Source of the DNA: Propionibacteriales bacterium
GTDB taxonomy: Bacteria > Actinomycetota > Actinomycetes > Propionibacteriales > Propionibacteriaceae
Direction of reading: 5' to 3'
Assembly (NCBI GenBank): GCA_030453285.1
Contig: JAKDKP010000002.1
Coordinates: 1 to 19,118 of the forward strand
DNA: 19,118 nucleotides
Position 1 is the first letter of the stretch. The number at the start of each line of letters is the position of its first letter. The position numbers were made by a program, and so were the translations under genes. The notes under the pieces were generated by a model. It made no database searches. It was not told the DNA's origin and saw nothing but the letters and a program-made list of their open reading frames with translations. This document shows, in pieces, positions 1-7,479 of the stretch.

Positions 1-1
1 T

Positions 2-544
2 GAGCAGATCGGCCCCCGTCTGCGAGCCGTACGAGTGGAGCGCGGCAGAACCCTGGCTGACCTGGCCTCGGCGGCGGGGATGTCCACCTCGACCCTGTCG
101 AGGCTTGAGTCGGGCAAGCGGCAGGCGAGCCTTGAACTGCTGCTGCCGCTCACCCGTGAACTGCGGATCGGTCTGGACGACCTCGTGCCGGCGGAGGTGC
201 CCGACCCACGCGTCCGGCCCGCTCGCAGCGTACGCAATGGAGTCCGGATCGTTCGGCTGTCGCCGGCCAACTCACCGATCCAGACGTTCCGGATGACCCA
301 CCCCGCCCGGCGGCGGCTGCCCGAGCAGGCCGTGCACGACGGCCATGACTGGGTGTACGTGTTGTCCGGCCGGCTGCGCCTGCTGCTGGGAGACCGCGAT
401 CTGGAGCTCGCGCCGGGAGAGGCCGCAGAGTTCGACACGCGCATTCCGCACGCGATGGGGTCGGCCGACGGCAGCCCCGTGGACGTGATCAGCATCTTCG
501 GTGGCGACGGGGTGCGCGAACACACCCACGTCGCCACCGGGTGA
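2..544 (+). CDS. XRE-family regulator with C-terminal cupin domain (5' end outside window)
   Basis: Likely a one-component transcriptional regulator: an N-terminal Cro/CI-type helix-turn-helix followed by a small cupin sensor domain. The frame is open from base 2. The codons before the GTG at 35 read EQIGPRLRAVR, the usual first helix of an XRE domain, so the true start lies upstream and the GTG at 35 is internal. The helix-turn-helix covers roughly visible residues 4-62 (TLADLASAAGMSTSTLSRLE is the core). The cupin covers about residues 115-170, with HDGHDWVYVLSG and a later RIPHAMGS, which are cupin-like strands with candidate metal or ligand histidines. Members of this family often control small-molecule metabolism or efflux. 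The neighbouring MMPL gene is convergent, with 12 bases between stop codons, so there is no shared promoter and the target cannot be deduced here. The family call is firm; the ligand is unknown. Confidence 0.88.
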   Translation, partial: EQIGPRLRAVRVERGRTLADLASAAGMSTSTLSRLESGKRQASLELLLPLTRELRIGLDDLVPAEVPDPRVRPARSVRNGVRIVRLSPANSPIQTFRMTHPARRRLPEQAVHDGHDWVYVLSGRLRLLLGDRDLELAPGEAAEFDTRIPHAMGSADGSPVDVISIFGGDGVREHTHVATG

Positions 545-556
545 CGTCTCAGCCGG

Positions 557-2776
557 TCACTGCTGGGCGACGGGCCTCCTGCTCAGCCGTGACGGCCACC
601 AGGTCCGTCGGCCGATGTCCATCGCCAACCCCGGGACCAGCAGCGTCCGGACGATCAGCGTGTCGAGCAGCACCCCGAAGGCGACGATGAACGCCAACTG
701 GGCCAGGAACAACAGCGGGATCACCGCCAAGGCGGCGAATGTGGCGGCCAGGACGATACCGGCGCTGGTGATCACGCTGCCGGTACTGCCCAGCGCTCGG
801 CGCACACCGTCGATCGGGCCGTGCACGCCCACCTCCTCACGTGCCCTGGACATCAGGAAGATCGAGTAGTCCACCCCCAGGGCGACCAGGAACACAAAAC
901 CGAGCAGGGGCACGGTTGGATCGGCGCCGGGGAACTCGAAGAGATGATCGAACACCAGCGCCGCAACACCCATGGTGGTGGCGAAGGACAAGATGTTGGC
1001 CAGGGTGAGCAGCACGGCGGCGACCACCGACCGGAGGAGCAGGGTGAGCACCAGCAGCACCACGACCAGCACCAGCGGGATCACCACGGTGAGATCTCGT
1101 TCAGCGGTCAAACTGGTGTCCAGGCGCAGTGCCTCTGAACCGCCGACCAGCACCTCACCGGGGGCCAGTGGGTGCACCACCTCACGGATGTCGGCGACAA
1201 CCTGCTGGGCATCGTTGGGATTGACGGCTGCCGCGTCGACCACGACGCGACCGTCTTGGACGTCGTCACCCACGGTGACCTCCTCGACCCCGTCGATCCC
1301 GCGAGCCAGCGTCGCGGCCTGCTCGGCCTTGGCGGTCGGCACGATGATCTCGATGGGCTGCGAGGCACCAAGATCATATTTCTCGTCCAGCACCCGCTGG
1401 CCGATCACGGCGTCTTCCTGCTTGAGGAAGATCTCGGACTGGGTGGTGCCCTGGGCATTGAGCGTTGGCGCGAAGACTGCACCGAGCGCCAGAATGCCAG
1501 CGGCGATCAGCCAGGTGCGGCGGGGATGTCTGGCCACTGTGCCGGCGATCCGGCCCCACAGCCCGTGTGACTCCTCGGCGGCACGCGTTCCGGTCCTGGA
1601 CGCATGAGCGGGAGCGGGCCGGGGGATGCGCGGCCAGAACACCCAACGGCCGAGCAGCAGCAGGGCCGGCAGGAAGGTCATCGACACCAGCAGCGCCGAA
1701 CCGACGGCGATGGCGCCGACCGGACCGAGGTAGCGACTCGAGTTGAGATCGGCGGCGAGTAGGCAGAGCATGGCGAGCGCGACCGTACCGGCTGAAGCGG
1801 CGATCGGTTCGAGACACGCGCGCCAGGCTCGGGTCAGCGCGGTCCACGTCGAATCGGTCCGGGTGAGTTCCTCGCGGTGGCGGGCCACCAGCAGCAACGC
1901 GTAGTCGGTGGCGGCCCCCACGACCAGGATGAACAGGATGCCTTGGGCCTGGCCGTTGATGATGATCTTGCCGCTCTCGGCCAACTGGTAGACGATCCAA
2001 CCGGCCAGGGACAGCCCGGCGACCGAGGAGGACAGCACCAGCAGCGGGAGCAGGATCGAGCGATAGACCGCAAGCAGGATCACCAGGACCGCACCCAGCG
2101 CGACCAGCAACAGGATGCCGTCAATGCCGGCGAACGCGTTGCCGGTGTCGGCGACGAACCCGGCGGGCCCGGCGACGTGCACCTCGGCCCCGGGGACGAA
2201 CTGTTCGCCGGCCGCCCGCAAGGCGTCGACGGCCGCGGCGATGGAGTTGTCGCCCTCGGCATCCTTGGCCTCCAGCTTGCTGCGCGACATCGGCACGATC
2301 ACCGTCAGTCCGGAATCGTCGGTCGCCTTGAACGCGTGCGGGGCGGCATCGGCGGTGTAGAAGTCGGTGATCGGCCGGCCCTTGACCTCGACTCCGTCGA
2401 GGAGGTCCTTGGCGAAGGCGGTGCCGGGCGGTCCGTCGGTGGGGCGACCGCCAAACGCCTTCTTGACCGCGTCGGCGTCCTGGATCACCAGCAGCGCCGG
2501 CAACGAGTCGACGTCGGTGAACTTCTTCAGCTCCTCGCGCGCCTCCACCGATTCCGCTTCGCGGGGCAGCAGGACGTCCTGATTGTTCGTCGTCACCCCC
2601 GACATGGAGCCGATCGTCCGGCCGCCGACGGCCGAGATGCCGAGCCAGATGCCGGCAATGATGAGGATGATCATGGCCCGGAGGGCGGGGTGAAGTCTGC
2701 GTCTGTTGGTCACGCTCCCGAGGCTAGGAGTGGCCGTCCCGCCGGCCATCATCCGAACGGTTGAGTTCGTACGCAC
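557..2776 (-). CDS. MMPL/RND-family membrane exporter
   Basis: A proton-driven RND transporter of the MMPL type (MmpL/YdfJ-like), acting in the cytoplasmic membrane on lipids or hydrophobic compounds; the substrate is unknown. It is 739 residues from the first ATG. It has the two-fold layout: an N-terminal transmembrane segment (about 34-52), a periplasmic domain (about 55-215), a five-helix bundle, then a second periplasmic domain and bundle. The paired family motifs are present: GAATDYALLL with Asp291-Tyr292, and ALGVDYSIFL with Asp636-Tyr637, the likely proton relay. The start is uncertain. ATG at 2776 has no clear ribosome site. GTG at 2713 (VTNRRRLHPALRAM) suits the protein better and sits 7 bases after a TAGCCT -10-like box, which would fit leaderless translation. 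Only 21 bases separate the longest form from the pgl stop, so it may be the last gene of the pentose phosphate operon. Confidence 0.9.
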   Translation of the reverse strand: MRTNSTVRMMAGGTATPSLGSVTNRRRLHPALRAMIILIIAGIWLGISAVGGRTIGSMSGVTTNNQDVLLPREAESVEAREELKKFTDVDSLPALLVIQDADAVKKAFGGRPTDGPPGTAFAKDLLDGVEVKGRPITDFYTADAAPHAFKATDDSGLTVIVPMSRSKLEAKDAEGDNSIAAAVDALRAAGEQFVPGAEVHVAGPAGFVADTGNAFAGIDGILLLVALGAVLVILLAVYRSILLPLLVLSSSVAGLSLAGWIVYQLAESGKIIINGQAQGILFILVVGAATDYALLLVARHREELTRTDSTWTALTRAWRACLEPIAASAGTVALAMLCLLAADLNSSRYLGPVGAIAVGSALLVSMTFLPALLLLGRWVFWPRIPRPAPAHASRTGTRAAEESHGLWGRIAGTVARHPRRTWLIAAGILALGAVFAPTLNAQGTTQSEIFLKQEDAVIGQRVLDEKYDLGASQPIEIIVPTAKAEQAATLARGIDGVEEVTVGDDVQDGRVVVDAAAVNPNDAQQVVADIREVVHPLAPGEVLVGGSEALRLDTSLTAERDLTVVIPLVLVVVLLVLTLLLRSVVAAVLLTLANILSFATTMGVAALVFDHLFEFPGADPTVPLLGFVFLVALGVDYSIFLMSRAREEVGVHGPIDGVRRALGSTGSVITSAGIVLAATFAALAVIPLLFLAQLAFIVAFGVLLDTLIVRTLLVPGLAMDIGRRTWWPSRLSRRPVAQQ

Positions 2777-2797
2777 CGCGCTCGGGTGCGGAAGTGA

Positions 2798-3508
2798 TCA
2801 GGTGTCGAGGTGCCCGGCGGCGGCCTCGTCCAGCCACCAGTTCGTACGGCTGCTTCCGTGCGCTCGCCCTGAGGGCAGCGCATCATCACCGTTGAGGGCC
2901 CGCGCTGCCGCGTCGGCCTTCTCGGCCCCGGTCGCGACGAACCACACCTCGACGGAGTTGTTGATCACCTCAAGGGTCAGGCTGATCCTCGATGGAGGTG
3001 GCTTGGGGGACTGGCGGACGGCAATCACGCGTCCGGGGGTGCGCTCCGAGGCGTGGCCGGGGAACAGGGAGGCGATGTGGCCGTCCGGGCCCAGCCCGAG
3101 CAGGCAGATGTCGAAGATGGTCTCGCCGAGTTCACGGTCGTAGTCCGCCGCGGCAGCGTCGAGGCCCGAGTCGGGGTTGACGCCGTCATCGGCGGGCATC
3201 TGGTGCACTCGGGCCTGCTCCCACACCACGCCGAGGCCGGAACGGGCACCATGATCATTGCGCTCGTCGGAGTCGGCGGCGACCCACCGCTCGTCACTCC
3301 ACCACAGGTGGACGCCGGACCAGTTGATCTCACGCCCCGGAGCCAGGGCACCGACTCGTTCGTACGACGCGGTGGCGATCGTGCCGCCGGTCAGGGCGAG
3401 GTGCACCTCTCGCCGACCACTCGCCTGGAGCGCGGCCACGCGGTCCAGCAGGCGCACGGCCACGGCGTCGGCGACAGCCTCCGCGTCGGCCAGCACCTCG
3501 ACGGTCAT
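2798..3508 (-). CDS. pgl: 6-phosphogluconolactonase
   Basis: Hydrolyses 6-phosphogluconolactone to 6-phosphogluconate, the second oxidative step of the pentose phosphate pathway, in the cytoplasm. It is 236 residues, normal for the Pgl/DevB family. Visible signatures are ALTGGTIA (38-45), the [17 protein letters not shown] stretch (69-85) and the family motif [17 protein letters not shown] (136-152). The start chosen is the ATG at 3508, which overlaps the opcA stop as ATGA (4 bases) and implies translational coupling. The frame stays open well upstream, but that part runs antiparallel to nothing useful and overlaps opcA coding sequence in another frame. It follows tkt-tal-zwf-opcA in one operon, the standard actinobacterial order. 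The assignment is secure. Confidence 0.96.
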   Translation of the reverse strand: MTVEVLADAEAVADAVAVRLLDRVAALQASGRREVHLALTGGTIATASYERVGALAPGREINWSGVHLWWSDERWVAADSDERNDHGARSGLGVVWEQARVHQMPADDGVNPDSGLDAAAADYDRELGETIFDICLLGLGPDGHIASLFPGHASERTPGRVIAVRQSPKPPPSRISLTLEVINNSVEVWFVATGAEKADAAARALNGDDALPSGRAHGSSRTNWWLDEAAAGHLDT

Positions 3509-4602
3509 CGAGTGCTCCCGGCCGTCTTCTTGGCCGTGGACTTCTTTGCTGCGGCGGTCTTCTTGGCGGGTGCCTTCTTGGCGGATGCCTTCTTGGCGGA
3601 TGCCTTCTTGGCCGCGGTCTTCTTGGCCGGTGCCTTCTCGGCGGGTGCCTTCTTCGCCGTTGCGGTCTTCTTGCCGTCGGTCTTCGGCGCGTTGCTGGCC
3701 GCCACCCGTCCGGCGAGCAGGGCGGTGATGGTCTGCTTGTAGATGTCGTCGGGGTCCATCCGGCGGAGTTCTTCGGCCATCAGGTCGGCCAGGGTCCGGC
3801 GTTTCAGGGCGACCCGACGGATGGGTTGCCCGGGCACGGTGTACGAGGCCAATGCCCCATCGGGACGCGTGATGGCGACGTCGCCGGCGACGGTGGTGAG
3901 CCGGGCGGCGGTGATGCCGGGGCCCTTGCTGGGCCGACGTACCACCTCGATGCCCAACCGGGCACCGAGCCAGGCCGCCAGCAGATGTGAGGGGGCGTTG
4001 GCTCGCTCGGCCTCGATCACCGCGGCGGTGATCTTGGCCGGGTACTGGTCGAGGGCGGCGGCCAGCAGCGACCGCCACAAGGTGATTCGCGTCCACGACA
4101 GGTCAGTGTCGCCGGGGGAGTAGTTCTCCGCGCGATCCCTCAGGAACTCCACCGGACGGCGGCTGGCCGACGAATCGGTGATCCGCCGGTTCGCCAGTTG
4201 GCCAAGTCCGTCCTCGGCCACATTCAGTGGGGCACGCCCGGGCCACCACACCACGACCGGCGAGTCGGGCAGCAGCAGAGGCCTGACCACCGACGCCGGA
4301 TGGTTCGCCATCGGTCCGTGCAACCGCAGCACGACGATTTCGCCGGGCTCGCCCTCGCCGATGCTCACCTCGGCGTCCAGCCGGTTCGTCCGGCCACGGG
4401 CGGACACGGTCACCAGGATGCGTGACGGGTGCTCCCGTGCCGCCTCGACCGCAGCAGCCAGCGCTTCGTCGGAGTCGGACTCGTCGCAGGCGATGATCAG
4501 CGTGAGCACCATGCCCATGGCCGGGGAGCCCGCGGCCCGACGCGCATGCAGCAGAGCGGCCGAGATCGCCGAGGACGTGGTGTTGGTCAGAGTGGAGATC
4601 AT
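3505..4602 (-). CDS. opcA: Glucose-6-phosphate dehydrogenase assembly protein OpcA, with lysine-rich tail
   Basis: OpcA is the protein needed for assembly and activity of glucose-6-phosphate dehydrogenase in cyanobacteria and actinobacteria. The body (residues 1-306) has the expected length and features such as the [13 protein letters not shown] segment (115-127) and the C-terminal helix [19 protein letters not shown] (268-286). The odd part is residues 307-365: a tail of repeated AKK units (A/S/P/T-A-K-K-A/T) with 20 lysines in 59 residues, like the basic tails of HupB or histone H1-like proteins. The start is ATG 4602, with AGGAAG about six bases upstream. It lies 85 bases after zwf and overlaps pgl by 4 bases. 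OpcA identity is strong; the role of the tail is unknown. Confidence 0.93.
   Translation of the reverse strand: MISTLTNTTSSAISAALLHARRAAGSPAMGMVLTLIIACDESDSDEALAAAVEAAREHPSRILVTVSARGRTNRLDAEVSIGEGEPGEIVVLRLHGPMANHPASVVRPLLLPDSPVVVWWPGRAPLNVAEDGLGQLANRRITDSSASRRPVEFLRDRAENYSPGDTDLSWTRITLWRSLLAAALDQYPAKITAAVIEAERANAPSHLLAAWLGARLGIEVVRRPSKGPGITAARLTTVAGDVAITRPDGALASYTVPGQPIRRVALKRRTLADLMAEELRRMDPDDIYKQTITALLAGRVAASNAPKTDGKKTATAKKAPAEKAPAKKTAAKKASAKKASAKKAPAKKTAAAKKSTAKKTAGSTR
3556..3660 (-). repeat. Seven 15-bp tandem units encoding the OpcA AKK tail
   Basis: Seven consecutive 15-base units, in register with a five-residue protein repeat. On the plus strand they begin TGCCTTCTTGGCGGA, with two exact copies at 3571-3585 and 3586-3600 and five variants around them (3556-3570, 3601-3615, 3616-3630, 3631-3645, 3646-3660). 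Less regular KK units extend on both sides. Such an array can change copy number by slippage without shifting the frame. Confidence 0.85.
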
Positions 4603-4641
4603 GTTCGCTTCCTCGCGGTCAGGGGAGTGCGACCCGTGTGG

Positions 4642-4686
4642 TGATCAAGCCCGACCTGATCAAGCCCGAACTGATCTTGGGCGGGC
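4642..4686. repeat. Three 15-bp tandem repeats in the zwf-opcA gap
   Basis: The intergenic gap between zwf and opcA contains TGATCAAGCCCGACC (4642-4656), TGATCAAGCCCGAAC (4657-4671) and a degenerate third copy TGATCTTGGGCGGGC (4672-4686). The first two differ at one base. The array ends just before the zwf stop codon at 4688-4690. I see no uridine-run terminator; the role is unknown. Confidence 0.7.
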
Positions 4687-4687
4687 A

Positions 4688-6235
4688 TCATGGCCGCCGC
4701 CAGGTGAAGCCGTCGCGGGCCAACATCTCGTCGGACGAGGCAGGGCCCCAGGTGCCGGGCTTGTATTCGTCCATCACCGGCTGCCGGCGACGCGTGGCAT
4801 CGGACTCGGCCCAGTACTCCAGGATCGGGTCGAGAATCTTCCAGGAGAGTTCGACCTCCTCATGCTGCGGGAACAACGGCGGGTCACCCAGCAACACGTC
4901 GAGGATCAGGCGTTCGTACGCCTCCGGGCTCGACTCGGTGAAGGAGCCCCCGTACGCGAAGTCCATATTCACCTCACGAATCTCCATCTGGCTGCCGGGC
5001 ACCTTCGCGCCGAACCGCAGCGTGACACCCTCGTCGGGCTGGATCCGCATCACCAGGGCGTTGTAGCCGAGCTCCTCGGTGTCGGTGGAGGTGAACGGCA
5101 GGTGCGGGGCTCGCTTGAAACCGAGGGCCACCTCGGTCACCCGGCGCGCCAGACGCTTGCCGGTGCGCAGATAGAAGGGCACCCCCGCCCAGCGCCGATT
5201 GTCCACATCGACCCGGATCGCGGCAAAGGTCTCGGTGGTCGAATCGGCAGGAATGCCATCCTCGTCGAGATAGGCCTCACAATGCTGCCCGCCGGTCCAT
5301 CCGTTGGTGTACCGGCCACGGGCGGTGTGCAGGTCCATCCGTTGCGGCGGCTTGGCCGCCTCCAGCACCTTGCGTTTCTCGGCCTGCAACTGGCGGGCGT
5401 CGAAGGACGTGGGTTCCTCCATGGCGGTCAACGCCAGCAACTGCAACAGGTGATTCTGGATCACGTCTCGGGCTGCGCCGATGCCGTCGTAGTAGCCGGC
5501 TCGGCCGCCGATGCCGATGTCCTCGGCCATGGTGATCTGCACCTGGTCGACGTAGTGGTTGTTCCACACCGGCTCGAACAACTGATTGGCGAAACGCAAC
5601 GCCATCATGTTCTGCACGGTCTCCTTGCCCAGGTAGTGGTCGATCCGGAAGACCGACTCGGGCGGGAAGACCTGTGAGACAACCCGGTTCAACTCCTGCG
5701 CGCTGGTCAGATCGTGACCGAACGGCTTTTCGATCACCACCCGATTCCAGGTGCCGGCCATCGACTTGGCGAGCCCATGCTGACGCAGCTGGGTGACCAC
5801 GGTCTCGAACAGTTTCGGCGGAATCGACAGATAGAAGGCGTGGTTGCCTCCCGTGCCGCGGGCCTCGTCCAGCTCGGCAATGGTCTCCTTCAGTCGACCC
5901 ATCGCCGCATCGTCGCCGATCTCACCCGAGACGAAACGGATGCCCTCCAGCAACTGGGCCCAGACCTCTTCCCGGAACGGCGTCCGGGCGTGCTCGGAGA
6001 CCGCGTCGTGCACGATCTTGGCGAAATCCTGGTGCGCCCAGTCGCGACGGGCGAATCCGACCAAGGCAAAACCGGGCGGCAGCAGGCCACGGTTGGCGAG
6101 GTCGTACACCGCCGGCATCAACTTCTTGGTCGACAGGTCGCCGGTGACGCCGAAGATCACCAGGACACAGGGCCCGGCAATGCGCGGCAACCGCCGATCC
6201 TGCGGGTCGCGGAGCGGATTGGTGTGGGTGGTCAC
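4688..6235 (-). CDS. zwf: Glucose-6-phosphate 1-dehydrogenase
   Basis: Oxidises glucose 6-phosphate to 6-phosphogluconolactone with NAD(P)+, the entry step of the oxidative pentose phosphate pathway, in the cytoplasm. It is 515 residues, normal for the family. The Rossmann motif GVTGDLSTKK (29-38), the substrate-side EKPFG (169-173) and the active-site signature RIDHYLGKE (197-205) are all intact. The start is GTG at 6235, supported by GGAAGG seven bases upstream. It lies 42 bases downstream of tal and is followed by its assembly partner opcA. The assignment is secure; cofactor preference cannot be read with confidence from the sequence. Confidence 0.97.
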   Translation of the reverse strand: MTTHTNPLRDPQDRRLPRIAGPCVLVIFGVTGDLSTKKLMPAVYDLANRGLLPPGFALVGFARRDWAHQDFAKIVHDAVSEHARTPFREEVWAQLLEGIRFVSGEIGDDAAMGRLKETIAELDEARGTGGNHAFYLSIPPKLFETVVTQLRQHGLAKSMAGTWNRVVIEKPFGHDLTSAQELNRVVSQVFPPESVFRIDHYLGKETVQNMMALRFANQLFEPVWNNHYVDQVQITMAEDIGIGGRAGYYDGIGAARDVIQNHLLQLLALTAMEEPTSFDARQLQAEKRKVLEAAKPPQRMDLHTARGRYTNGWTGGQHCEAYLDEDGIPADSTTETFAAIRVDVDNRRWAGVPFYLRTGKRLARRVTEVALGFKRAPHLPFTSTDTEELGYNALVMRIQPDEGVTLRFGAKVPGSQMEIREVNMDFAYGGSFTESSPEAYERLILDVLLGDPPLFPQHEEVELSWKILDPILEYWAESDATRRRQPVMDEYKPGTWGPASSDEMLARDGFTWRRP

Positions 6236-6277
6236 GGGCGGCCTTCCGATGCGTACGGGTGGATCCGGCGAAGTCGA

Positions 6278-7426
6278 TCAGTTGGCGGAGGAGGCGACCT
6301 CACCGGATCCCTGGAGTGCCTTGCGTACGGTCTCGACCAACTCTCCCCAGGAAGTGACGAACTTGTCGACGCCCTCGTCCTCGAGGACCTTGACCACGTC
6401 ATCCATGTCCACCCCGACCGCGTCGAGGGCAGCCATCGTCTGGGTGGCGTCGGCGACCGCATCGGCACCGGAGACGGTGTCGCCGGTGATCTCGCCGTGG
6501 TCGGCGAAGGCGTCCATCGTCTTCTCCGGGATGGTGTTCACCGTGTCGGCGACGACCAACCCGGTGATGTAGAGGGTGTCGGGGTAGTCGGGATTCTTGA
6601 CCCCGGTCGAGGCCCACAGCGGTCGCTGCGGATTGGCCCCCTGCGCCGCCAACGCCTTCCAACGCTGGCCAAGTTCACCCTCGCCGTTGTTGATCTTGGC
6701 AAAGATGTCGTAGGCCAACCGGCCATTGGCCAGGGCCGCGGTGCCCTTGAGCGCCTTCGCCTCATCCGAACCGATCGCGTCCAACCGCTTGTCCACCTCC
6801 ACGTCAACCCGGGAGACGAAGAAGGAGCCGACCGAGTGGATGCGGGAGATGTCGTGACCGTTCTCGACGGCCTGCTCCAGCCCGGCGAGGTAGGCCTCCA
6901 ACACGCCGCGGTAGCGATCGAGGGAGAAGATCAGCGTGACGTTGACGTTGATGCCGGCCGCGGTGGCTGCCGTGATCGCCGGCAGCCCCTCCGCGGTGGC
7001 CGGGATCTTGATCATCACGTTGTCGCGGCCGACGGTTTCCCACAGCTCCTTGGCCTGGGCGATCGTGCCATCGGTGTCTCGGGCCAGGCCCGGCTCGACC
7101 TCGATCGACACCCGGCCGTCCACCCCGTTGCTGGCCTTGTTCACCTCGGCAAACACGTCACAGGCATTCCGTACGTCATCGGTGGTGATCACCCGGATCG
7201 CCTGGTCGACGCCGGTGCCGGCCTTGGCGAGCTCGGTGACCTGCGCCTCGTACGCCCGACCGTCGGACAGCGCGCCGGCAAAGATCGTCGGGTTGGTGGT
7301 GACGCCGACCACGTGCTTCGTTGTGATCAACTCGGCCAAGTTGCCCCAGTCGAGACGCTCGCGGGACAGGTCGTCCAACCAGATGGACACGCCCGCCTCG
7401 GTCAATTCCTTCAGCTTGTCGGTCAT
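6278..7426 (-). CDS. tal: Transaldolase
   Basis: Transfers a dihydroxyacetone unit between sugar phosphates (sedoheptulose 7-phosphate and glyceraldehyde 3-phosphate) in the non-oxidative pentose phosphate pathway. It is 382 residues, matching the longer actinobacterial Tal type. It shows [10 protein letters not shown] (40-49), the Schiff-base lysine Lys140 in [10 protein letters not shown], and [12 protein letters not shown] further on. I chose ATG 7426 ([10 protein letters not shown]); an in-frame GTG at 7438 would add four residues but sits directly against the AGAAAGG ribosome site, which spaces better to 7426. It lies 53 bases after tkt and 42 before zwf, so it is co-transcribed. Confidence 0.96.
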   Translation of the reverse strand: MTDKLKELTEAGVSIWLDDLSRERLDWGNLAELITTKHVVGVTTNPTIFAGALSDGRAYEAQVTELAKAGTGVDQAIRVITTDDVRNACDVFAEVNKASNGVDGRVSIEVEPGLARDTDGTIAQAKELWETVGRDNVMIKIPATAEGLPAITAATAAGINVNVTLIFSLDRYRGVLEAYLAGLEQAVENGHDISRIHSVGSFFVSRVDVEVDKRLDAIGSDEAKALKGTAALANGRLAYDIFAKINNGEGELGQRWKALAAQGANPQRPLWASTGVKNPDYPDTLYITGLVVADTVNTIPEKTMDAFADHGEITGDTVSGADAVADATQTMAALDAVGVDMDDVVKVLEDEGVDKFVTSWGELVETVRKALQGSGEVASSAN

Positions 7427-7479
7427 GATCAACAACACCTTTCTGTCAGGGATTCAGACGTACGAGGGAGACGGGGTTC

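Noticed and set aside
35..544. GTG at 35 as the start of the XRE-cupin gene.
   Set aside because: It would cut off the first helix of the helix-turn-helix domain; the frame is open to the window edge and reads as conserved XRE sequence.
3509..4096. In-frame 5' extension of pgl across opcA.
   Set aside because: It is another reading frame of opcA; the ATGA overlap at 3505-3508 gives a normal Pgl start and length.
4642..4686. Short repeats that might suggest a CRISPR array or an attachment site.
   Set aside because: The units are 15 bases with no spacers, and no cas gene, integrase or tRNA is nearby.
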